From Deltaproteobacteria bacterium (GTDB lineage Bacteria > Desulfobacterota > Desulfobacteria > Desulfobacterales > ETH-SRB1): DNA of 5,259 bases. This document shows, one piece after another, positions 1 through 4,957 of the stretch. Numbering within the stretch: position 1 is the first letter of the stretch; every line of letters starts with the position of its first letter. The stretch spans positions 1 to 5,259 of the forward strand of contig JAFCZU010000245.1 in assembly GCA_019314185.1 (NCBI GenBank), given 5' to 3'. Below the pieces are notes generated by a model. That model worked only from the letters and a program-made list of their open reading frames with translations, did no database searches and was not told where the DNA came from. The translations under genes and the position numbers were made by a program.

Positions 1-98
1 TCGGAAGGGACCAGGGATGAACTTCTTACAATACGGTGGTCATGTTTTTTAAAGTATTCGAGGAATTGCTTCCGTATTTCATCGCTTGTCATTTTCAT
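1..98 (-). CDS. alaS: Alanine--tRNA ligase, N-terminal fragment (cut by window edge)
   Basis: This is the first 32 codons of alanyl-tRNA synthetase, which charges tRNA-Ala with alanine in the cytoplasm. The reverse strand reads [16 protein letters not shown] and continues to RSSSLVPS. This matches the conserved start of the class II catalytic domain, where EIR..FL.(Y/F)F is followed by SSSLVP. The remainder lies left of the window. Two starts are possible: the ATG at 98 or the ATG at 92, and the latter gives MTSDEIR, closer to many family members. Neither has a recognisable Shine-Dalgarno sequence, because the space upstream is occupied by 7-base repeats. The gene lies 24 bases after the recA stop on the same strand, so it is probably co-transcribed with recA. 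A recA-alaS neighbourhood is, as I recall, common in Desulfobacterota. The identification is firm despite the short length; the start codon is uncertain. Confidence 0.9.
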   Translation of the reverse strand, partial: MKMTSDEIRKQFLEYFKKHDHRIVRSSSLVPS

Positions 99-99
99 A

Positions 100-155
100 A
101 GTTGCCCGTTTCTCGTTGCTGGTTACTGCTTACTGACCTCTGACTTCTGGTTACT
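100..155 (-). repeat. Eight tandem degenerate 7-base units spanning the recA 3' end and the recA-alaS spacer
   Basis: Read on the minus strand from 155 down to 100, the sequence divides without gaps into eight heptamers: AGTAACC, AGAAGTC, AGAGGTC, AGTAAGC, AGTAACC, AGCAACG, AGAAACG, GGCAACT. The consensus is roughly AGNAACC, and the 7-base phase never slips. The array encodes the last residues of RecA, contains its TAA stop (125-123), and ends one base before the alaS ATG at 98. Because 7 is not a multiple of 3, each unit is read in a different frame, so protein selection does not explain the periodicity. Slippage growth or a dispersed short-tandem-repeat family is the likely source (inference). 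Confidence 0.8.
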
Positions 156-1181
156 GGCCTTTGTCTTTTTGCTTTCTTCCGCTTTTTTAGAGAGCCCCAG
201 AGAGTCTCTGACTTTAGCAAGCGCTGCGTTATAAATGTCCGGATTTTCCTTAAAGAATTTTTTTACATTTTCACGTCCCTGGCCTATCCGTTCACCTTCG
301 TATGAATACCATGACCCGCTTTTGTCAATTATGCCTGCGTCAACACCGGTGTCGAGAAGATCGCCTGCTTGTGATATGCCTTCTCCATACATGATATCAA
401 ATTCAGCATCCTTGAATGGGGGCGCCATCTTGTTTTTGACAACACGAACCCTGGTGCGGTTTCCAACGATTTCCTGACCGTCCTTGATTGCGCCTATACG
501 CCGAATATCAAGCCTGACCGAAGAATAGAATTTAAGAGCATTTCCACCGGTGGTTGTTTCCGGGTTTCCAAATACAACTCCGATTTTCATGCGTATCTGA
601 TTAATAAAAATAAGTGAAGTCATGGTTTTGTTGATTGTGCCTGTCAGCTTTCTTAATGCCTGTGACATGAGCCTGGCCTGAAGTCCCATATGGGAATCAC
701 CCATCTCTCCTTCAATCTCCGCTCTTGGAACAAGTGCTGCTACCGAGTCAATAATCACGACATCCATTGCTCCGCTTCTTATAAGCATATCCGTAATTTC
801 AAGAGCCTGTTCCCCTGTGTCAGGCTGTGAAACCAGCAGTTCATCACAATTAACACCCAGTTTTTTTGCATACGCAATGTCAAGGGCATGCTCAGCGTCT
901 ATAAACGCGGCAATGCCGCCTTGTTTCTGGGCAGATGCGACAGCGTGAAGAGCAAGTGTTGTTTTGCCGGATGATTCAGGGCCAAAAACTTCAATAACCC
1001 TCCCTCTTGGAAGTCCTCCAACGCCAAGGGCTTTATCAAGCCTGATTGATCCTGTCGATATTACCGGCACATCTATAATTGGCTGCCCCCCTAATTTCAT
1101 AATAGAACCCTTGCCAAACTGCCGTTCTATCTGAACCATGGCGGTTTCAACCGCTTTATTCTTGTCAGGTGATATTCCCAT
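123..1181 (-). CDS. recA: Recombinase RecA
   Basis: RecA is the DNA-dependent ATPase that forms filaments on single-stranded DNA, performs homologous strand exchange, and triggers LexA self-cleavage in the SOS response. The 352-residue product is full length for the family. Visible motifs are the Walker A box GPESSGKT (67-74), the catalytic glutamate in DAEHALD (Glu97), Walker B VVIIDS (141-146), DNA loop L1 [10 protein letters not shown] (157-166), and the L2 region [10 protein letters not shown] through [15 protein letters not shown] (192-219). No key residue is missing. The ATG at 1181 is supported by an excellent ribosome-binding site, AGGAGGA at 1192-1186, four bases upstream. The C-terminal tail from about residue 330 is Lys/Glu/Ser-rich. 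Its final residues are encoded by the 7-base repeat array, so the tail end is probably not conserved. The gene starts 40 bases after the thpR stop and is followed by alaS. Confidence 0.99.
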   Translation of the reverse strand: MGISPDKNKAVETAMVQIERQFGKGSIMKLGGQPIIDVPVISTGSIRLDKALGVGGLPRGRVIEVFGPESSGKTTLALHAVASAQKQGGIAAFIDAEHALDIAYAKKLGVNCDELLVSQPDTGEQALEITDMLIRSGAMDVVIIDSVAALVPRAEIEGEMGDSHMGLQARLMSQALRKLTGTINKTMTSLIFINQIRMKIGVVFGNPETTTGGNALKFYSSVRLDIRRIGAIKDGQEIVGNRTRVRVVKNKMAPPFKDAEFDIMYGEGISQAGDLLDTGVDAGIIDKSGSWYSYEGERIGQGRENVKKFFKENPDIYNAALAKVRDSLGLSKKAEESKKTKASNQKSEVSKQ

Positions 1182-1203
1182 GATGTCCTCCTGGTTTATA
1201 ACA

Positions 1204-1244
1204 ATTTACGGTTGCCGTATATCATATCTTTTCGTGTGTTTCAA
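1204..1244 (-). promoter_or_regulatory. Candidate recA promoter with overlapping imperfect palindrome
   Basis: On the minus strand, TTGAAA (1244-1239) and TATACG (1221-1216) are separated by 17 bases. This resembles a sigma-70 promoter, good at -35 and weaker at -10. The -35 lies in the last codons of thpR. Overlapping the -10 and the likely transcription start is an imperfect palindrome at 1204-1222 with 8-base arms (one mismatch) around a 3-base centre; its core is TACGG-TTG-CCGTA at 1207-1219. A LexA-type operator for SOS control would be logical here, but the palindrome does not match a LexA box I can name with certainty. Its operator role is inference. Confidence 0.35.
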
Positions 1245-1803
1245 TTATTCTAAGGGGTACGCTAATCAGCTTTGTATATACAGCGCCCGAAGATTTCAGA
1301 TCACTTTTAAACAGATGGATATTATCGGCAATAAATGTTTCTGATTCAAATTCACTATAATATTTTATCACATCAATCAGTCTTTGCGGATTAATCCTTC
1401 TCTTTATCCGCGCAAGTGTAAGATGTCCTCTAAATGGCCTGTTATCCTTTGGAAAGCCGATTGCATCCAGTCTTTCATCAAGCCTTTTTTGCAGACTGAT
1501 AAGCTGCTTTATTTGCCCTGTAATTCCAATCCATATTACACGGGGGCGTTTAATGTCAGGAAAAGCACCTATCCCTTTTGTTGTAAGAAATATGGGAGAA
1601 TATCCGCATGCAGATTCCCGTATTACTTTGCCGACAATTTCTGTGTCGGTTTTATTGATATTACCTAAAAATTTTAGTGTAAGATGGATGTTTTGCGAAC
1701 GGACCCATTTAACTTTCAATCCACTGGATTGAAGATCTTTTTGAACTTTGCTGATGAATGCGATAATTTTTTCCGGAAGTTCAAAAGCTATGAAGGTTCT
1801 GAT
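1222..1803 (-). CDS. thpR: RNA 2',3'-cyclic phosphodiesterase (2H/LigT family) lacking a standard start codon
   Basis: ThpR/LigT enzymes of the 2H phosphoesterase superfamily open 2',3'-cyclic phosphates on RNA ends to 2'-phosphates, and in vitro can ligate tRNA halves. Counting from the ATC at 1803, the product is 193 residues, a normal length. It has both catalytic HxTx motifs: HLTL at His40/Thr42 and HLTL at His127/Thr129. The N-terminus reads IRTFIAFELPEKII, which is the family's characteristic first beta strand. However, no ATG, GTG or TTG occurs between the in-frame TAA at 1830-1828 and the TTG at 1719. Starting at that TTG (165 residues) would discard the first strand while keeping both HxTx motifs. 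An AUC start at 1803 is preceded by GAGG (1814-1811 region) at a suitable distance. The region just upstream is the end of an inverted-repeat element. The gene could therefore be translated from a non-standard codon, be expressed in shortened form, or be newly crippled. The family call is secure; the start is not. Confidence 0.85.
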   Translation of the reverse strand: MRTFIAFELPEKIIAFISKVQKDLQSSGLKVKWVRSQNIHLTLKFLGNINKTDTEIVGKVIRESACGYSPIFLTTKGIGAFPDIKRPRVIWIGITGQIKQLISLQKRLDERLDAIGFPKDNRPFRGHLTLARIKRRINPQRLIDVIKYYSEFESETFIADNIHLFKSDLKSSGAVYTKLISVPLRIIETHEKI

Positions 1804-1891
1804 AGCAGACCTCGTTAAAATATGTTTTTATATAGGTTCCAATCCCTTTATTCATAATGAATTAGATAAAAATTGGACACAAGTCTAATTT

Positions 1892-2001
1892 AGGAATTAA
1901 AGAATTCAGGGATTCAGGAATTGAAGGAATTCTATCTATTTTAATTTATTGATTTTATCGTTTAATTCCTTAATTTCTCAATTCCTGAATCCCTCAATCT
2001 G
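1892..2001. repeat. Two opposed arrays of 8-base units forming a long hairpin
   Basis: The left array reads on the plus strand as AGGAATTA, AAGAATTC, AGGGATTC, AGGAATTG (1892-1923), followed by one slightly longer unit to about 1932. The right array (1962-2001) is the same family in reverse complement: TTAATTCC, TTAATTTC, TCAATTCC, TGAATCCC, TCAATCTG. The two arrays pair over 17 perfect bases (1908-1924 with 1978-1994) and again over AAGGAATT (1924-1931 with 1964-1971), with a 6-base bulge on the right side. The loop (1932-1963) is AT-rich. In RNA this would be a long hairpin between the DUF39 gene and thpR, possibly ending or separating transcription. There is no clear T-run to mark a classical terminator. 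Confidence 0.75.
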
Positions 2002-2007
2002 GCGCTA

Positions 2008-2023
2008 ACAGATATAAATCTGT
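2008..2023. repeat. Small hairpin inside the nested-repeat element
   Basis: ACAGAT (2008-2013) and ATCTGT (2018-2023) form a 6-base stem with the 4-base loop ATAA. It overlaps the TGTGTCC arm of the larger inverted repeat, so the two structures would compete. No T-run follows on either strand, so I do not call it a terminator. Confidence 0.5.
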
Positions 2024-2078
2024 GTCCTAAAAATCTACCTTTAGTCAACAAAGATTAACGAGGTTTGTATGTGGTTAA

Positions 2079-3245
2079 TCAGCATGGTAGAGTAAACTGT
2101 GGCTCACCAAGTGAAAATTTTCCCTCCAGGATCCAGTTTTTTAATGTTGTGGCGATTTCGCGGGCTTTTACAACGCTCGACAGGGGGATGGCTGGTATTG
2201 ATTCTCCTCTAAATTGTATATGTCCGCTTTTGAGTTCCGCATAACTGACCTGGCCATAGCTTTTTGATATGCCATTCGGATAATCGTGCCCATAATCAAC
2301 TATCTGTGTAAAAATGTCTTTATCAGATACAGCGGTAAATTGCGCGATCTCTTCATTTAATATCGGGATTGGGATTCCGATGCCAACGGCAAGTGAACAT
2401 CCATAGCCCTGAAGACTTACTCCAACCAGCCATTTAGGACTCATCTTTTTCAGATCTCCCATGACCCACAAAGTACCTGCCGGTTTTACGGGAACACCGC
2501 TTCTTGTTCTCTTTACAGAAGGATTATGCTGGGTTCCCTGCCATGTAACATATCCTGTTCCGCCGCCAAGGAATATTTTAGTTCCAAGACCGATGGTTTT
2601 ATAATAGGGGTCATTAAAAAGAGGGCTTAATTCTCCTGCTGTGCAGTAGTTTATGTTGCCTGCTTTTGGTTTTAGAGTTCCCATATAAGTATAAACCGTT
2701 TTATTTGTGAGGTTTACGGCGGCGTTGTAGTTTTGATAACAGTTTCTGGGATTGCATAGCGTTGCGGATGGCAATGTGCGAAGAGTTATCTCCTTTTCAA
2801 TCATCCTGTTAGGGTAGCATGATGTGCCATACGATGTTGCTTTTAAATATATTTTCTTTTTTGCAACCAGATCCTGAATTACATGACCACCGCCGTATAT
2901 GAATTCGCCGGGGTAAACCTTGTTCAACGGATCATCTTCACAAGGTTCTGTGGCCCCGACATAGCAGTCAACAGCCGCTATGCCCCCATAAGCAGGTACT
3001 TTATTCAACCATACGCTGGAAGCCCTTATTCCAGGAACAGAGTGCCCAAAATTAATAAAAGCTCCGGAAGAACACATTGGAGAAAATGTACCTGTAGTTA
3101 CAACGTCAATGCGTCTTGCAGCCTCAACATGTCCTTCTTCTTTGACAATATTAATAATTTCTTCGGCTGTAGCTACAACAACTTCACCAGATTTTATCCT
3201 GTCATTTATTTCCTTATATGTTTTGTTGACCTTATACTTTTTCAT
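2079..3245 (-). CDS. DUF39 (COG1900) homocysteine biosynthesis protein, probable L-aspartate semialdehyde sulfurtransferase
   Basis: The 388-residue cytoplasmic protein belongs to the DUF39 family. The methanogen representative (Methanosarcina acetivorans MA1821) takes part, with a ferredoxin-type partner, in making homocysteine from aspartate semialdehyde and sulfide, bypassing the usual acylated-homoserine route. Here the DUF39 core fills almost the whole protein, and the C-terminal CBS pair found in some archaeal members is absent. Cysteines are abundant: Cys58 in SPMCSSGAF and Cys143 in SYGTSCYPN sit where the family's two essential cysteines are expected (recalled, not aligned), with others at 94, 102, 164, 169, 201 and 283. 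Further family hallmarks are IFLGGGTGYVTWQGTQH (224-240) and the glycine-rich GVSLQGYGCSLAVGIGIPIP (275-294). The ATG at 3245 has GGAG at 3259-3256, ten bases upstream. The gene follows the M23 gene by 21 bases, so co-transcription is likely. The usual NIL/4Fe-4S partner gene is not in this window. The family is certain; the exact enzyme activity is inferred. Confidence 0.88.
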   Translation of the reverse strand: MKKYKVNKTYKEINDRIKSGEVVVATAEEIINIVKEEGHVEAARRIDVVTTGTFSPMCSSGAFINFGHSVPGIRASSVWLNKVPAYGGIAAVDCYVGATEPCEDDPLNKVYPGEFIYGGGHVIQDLVAKKKIYLKATSYGTSCYPNRMIEKEITLRTLPSATLCNPRNCYQNYNAAVNLTNKTVYTYMGTLKPKAGNINYCTAGELSPLFNDPYYKTIGLGTKIFLGGGTGYVTWQGTQHNPSVKRTRSGVPVKPAGTLWVMGDLKKMSPKWLVGVSLQGYGCSLAVGIGIPIPILNEEIAQFTAVSDKDIFTQIVDYGHDYPNGISKSYGQVSYAELKSGHIQFRGESIPAIPLSSVVKAREIATTLKNWILEGKFSLGEPQFTLPC

Positions 3246-3266
3246 TTGGACTTAGCTCCATACCGG

Positions 3267-4622
3267 CTATTTTGATTCGATAGAATCGATTTTGGCAGTA
3301 ATATTGTTTTTTATCCATTTAGCATCCCACCATTCAACCGGGTTTGAGAATACATTATGTATCAGAATGCCAAAATGTAGATGATCTCCACCGGCAAGAC
3401 CCGTTATTCCTGTGCGACCAATGATTTCACCTTTTTTCACCATATCTCCTTTTTGTACATCAAAACAGCTTAAATGGGAATACATGCTATGCAGTCCAAA
3501 ACCGTGGTCAATAATTATTGTTTTTCCATAAATACCCAGATATTCCGCAAATGCAACTTTCCCGCTGTTTGCTGCCGGAACCGACGAAAGAGCAACAGAG
3601 GCCAAATCTACGCCGAGATGAACCTGGTGATCGACTATACGTCCATTATATTTGTATTCCCGTTGGTCAGCAAAGCCTGCTCTGTTTGCTGATCTTGGAA
3701 GCCGTATAAACGCTCCGTTCCAGTATATAACGGCATCTGTTTGTTCACCAACCTTTGTTGCCTCTTTGTAATTGGCTTTGCGAAGATCACGGTTTACTTT
3801 AAGGAATTTATCAAGCAAGGGTGTTTTGGAGCCTGAAGGTATATTAATCTCAAAATCAGGCATTTTCCAGTTTAGAAATTTGTCTGAAATATTAAGTATG
3901 TCTTTTTTGAACAGTCTTCTTTTTATATAATGAGGAATGCCAGCTCTTTTAATGTTTCCAGCTTGGTCAATTGCTTTAACAAATATCTCGGTTTCCGTGC
4001 CCTCGTTGTAATCTAAAGCAAAAAAGGCCATGTGAATATCAGCGTCTTTAAAGTATCCGGAATGTCCTGGAAAGAAGTTTTCCCCAATATTGATGCCATT
4101 TTCCGGACATGATTCAGACAATTTATATATGACAAGGCCGGCTCCTCCTTGGCTGACATTGTGTGACCTGCTCAAAATATCAATGCTTGGCGGACGTGTA
4201 TCTATCGTTACTGCGGTTTCAATATATGTTTTGTTGCCGTGCCACCAACCGCGCCAGGAAAAATCCCGGGCAACCATACGGAGAATTGCCTTACCTTCTG
4301 GAATCCCCATTTTTTTCGGTTCTATCCTGATGTTGAAACTCTTTTCATGTAATCCTGCTGCCGGAAACTCCTTTTCAAGCAAAACGTTTTCCTTACCATC
4401 CTTTAACAAGCCGATCCATATTTTTCGGACACCGCTTTTTATATCAGATACTGAGACTGTAATATCCTGAGACGCGTTTATAAATACAGATGAGGGCGTA
4501 AGTGTAATAGACGGTTTTTCACCTTCAAGGCGGGTTGATAAAATCCACAATGTTGGGAAAATCAGCAAAAAACAGATCAAAGCGATAAAGTGGTATTTTG
4601 TATATTTAATTTTAGTTTTCAA
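3267..4622 (-). CDS. Membrane-anchored M23 family metallopeptidase (murein endopeptidase-like)
   Basis: M23 (LytM/lysostaphin-type) zinc peptidases cut peptide cross-links in peptidoglycan; some members bind rather than cut. From the TTG at 4622 the protein has 451 residues: a basic start (MKTKIKYTK), one hydrophobic anchor FIALICFLLIFPTLWIL at about 12-28, then a long periplasmic beta-rich region with Ig-like character. Segments such as SITLTPSSVFINASQDITVSV and the ATDDxG-like KAIDQAGN point to the latter. The C-terminal M23 domain follows. All metal and catalytic residues are present: His335 and Asp339 in HLGVD, His383 in YSHL, and His414/His416 in HLHFG. The frame remains open to a TTG at 4694 (475 residues) with an ATG at 4682, but neither has a ribosome-binding site, and they add a second hydrophobic stretch. 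AGGA at 4635-4632 sits nine bases before the 4622 TTG, so I prefer that start. The product probably works in the envelope; its specific partner is unknown. Confidence 0.87.
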   Translation of the reverse strand: MKTKIKYTKYHFIALICFLLIFPTLWILSTRLEGEKPSITLTPSSVFINASQDITVSVSDIKSGVRKIWIGLLKDGKENVLLEKEFPAAGLHEKSFNIRIEPKKMGIPEGKAILRMVARDFSWRGWWHGNKTYIETAVTIDTRPPSIDILSRSHNVSQGGAGLVIYKLSESCPENGINIGENFFPGHSGYFKDADIHMAFFALDYNEGTETEIFVKAIDQAGNIKRAGIPHYIKRRLFKKDILNISDKFLNWKMPDFEINIPSGSKTPLLDKFLKVNRDLRKANYKEATKVGEQTDAVIYWNGAFIRLPRSANRAGFADQREYKYNGRIVDHQVHLGVDLASVALSSVPAANSGKVAFAEYLGIYGKTIIIDHGFGLHSMYSHLSCFDVQKGDMVKKGEIIGRTGITGLAGGDHLHFGILIHNVFSNPVEWWDAKWIKNNITAKIDSIESK

Positions 4623-4625
4623 TAT

Positions 4626-4655
4626 ATTATATCCTGTTCTTGATGAATTTGTAAA
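4626..4655 (-). promoter_or_regulatory. Candidate sigma-70 promoter for the M23-DUF39 pair
   Basis: On the minus strand, TTTACA (4655-4650) and a perfect TATAAT (4631-4626) are separated by 18 bases. Transcription would begin about at the proposed TTG start (4622-4620), giving an essentially leaderless message. It would also place the AGGA motif upstream of the transcript. The promoter and the 4622 start with AGGA therefore cannot both be used in the simplest way. In this AT-rich region a chance match is possible. Confidence 0.3.
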
Positions 4656-4755
4656 AAACAAAAAAAATATACCAGTTAACATGACTGTAATCAAGGCAAA
4701 GTTTTTCGTTTCTTGACTTTTAACCGCGTGTGCGATAGTTTAAGAATTAAGGATT

Positions 4756-4908
4756 GTAACGATTCATCCACAAAGACACGAAGATTATAATATAATTTTA
4801 ATATCTTATATACTGTATACGTCGTATCTATAACTTTTTTCTCTTTTTGATAACCCTTTAAAATTAAAGTCCTTTTATGCCTTTGTGACTTAGTGGCTGA
4901 ATGGTTAC
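4756..4908. repeat. Imperfect 28-base inverted repeat flanking an AT-rich core
   Basis: The left arm (4756-4783) begins GTAACGATTCATCC. The right arm (4881-4908) ends GGCTGAATGGTTAC. The reverse complement of the left arm matches the right arm at 23 of 28 positions. The 97-base core between them is AT-rich. Total length is about 153 bases with no coding capacity of note. The structure resembles a miniature inverted-repeat element or a dispersed intergenic repeat. The five mismatches suggest an old copy. I see no target duplication that I would defend. Confidence 0.6.
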
Positions 4909-4936
4909 TAAGGATTAAGGGGTAAGATTAAGGATT
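4909..4936 (+). repeat. Short run of TAAGGAT-like units upstream of kdsA
   Basis: The units TAAGGAT (4909-4915), TAAGGGG (4916-4922), a shortened TAAGAT (4923-4928) and TAAGGAT (4929-4935) lie end to end. One further TAAGGAT occurs at 4748-4754, just outside the other arm of the inverted repeat. The run is short and degenerate, but it has the same style as the 7-base and 8-base arrays elsewhere in the window. Confidence 0.4.
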
Positions 4937-4957
4937 TCTAATATAAATTGGGTGGTT

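Larger units (their letters stand above)
1805..2067. mobile_element. MITE-like non-coding element with nested inverted repeats
   Basis: This stretch of about 260 bases between thpR and the DUF39 gene contains no credible gene and folds back on itself. The outer ends are ACCTCGTTAA at 1809-1818 and its exact reverse complement TTAACGAGGT at 2055-2064. Extended to 1806-1826 versus 2047-2067, the arms agree at 17 of 21 positions. Inside these lie GGACACA (1875-1881) against TGTGTCC (2021-2027), then a 17-base perfect inverted repeat at 1908-1924 and 1978-1994. The sequence TA occurs at 1803-1804 and 2068-2069, as expected for insertion into a TA dinucleotide, although one extra base intervenes on the left. 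No transposase is present, so any movement would need an enzyme from elsewhere. The exact boundaries and the mobile nature are inference. Confidence 0.5.
4623..4957. other. Divergent intergenic region between the M23 gene and kdsA
   Basis: This 335-base AT-rich gap should hold the promoters of both divergent genes. On the left, 4623-4694 could still be coding if the longer M23 start is used. From 4756 to 4908 it contains an imperfect long inverted repeat, and 4909-4936 contains short TAAGGAT-like units. CTTTAA-AA-TTAAAG at 4856-4869 is a perfect small palindrome, and ATACG-T-CGTAT at 4817-4827 is another. I see no open reading frame with family resemblance, no tRNA and no convincing promoter for kdsA. 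TATAAA at 4942-4947 lacks a good -35 and would lie only about ten bases from the ATG. Confidence 0.6.

Noticed and set aside
100..155. Short repeats considered as a CRISPR array
   Set aside because: The units are 7 bases and contiguous, with no spacers.
2053..2080. Possible terminator hairpin GATTAAC/GTTAATC after the DUF39 stop
   Set aside because: The 7-base AT-rich stem has a 14-base loop and is not followed by a proper T-run, so it is too weak to call.
2069..2095. Eight-codon plus-strand mini-ORF (MWLISMVE) with GAGG upstream at the right end of the nested-repeat element
   Set aside because: It is very short and antisense to the DUF39 3' end. The GAGG is simply the mirror copy of the repeat end.
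2883..3275. 130-codon plus-strand open frame over the DUF39 gene
   Set aside because: It is a shadow of the DUF39 reading frame. It has no ribosome-binding site and no family resemblance.
3274..3287. Hairpin GATTC-GATA-GAATC at the 3' end of the M23 gene
   Set aside because: It lies within the last codons, is not followed by a T-run, and a co-directional gene starts 21 bases after the stop. It is probably chance.
4090..4470. 126-codon plus-strand open frame over the M23 gene
   Set aside because: It is antisense to a well-supported coding region, and its product has no recognisable domain.
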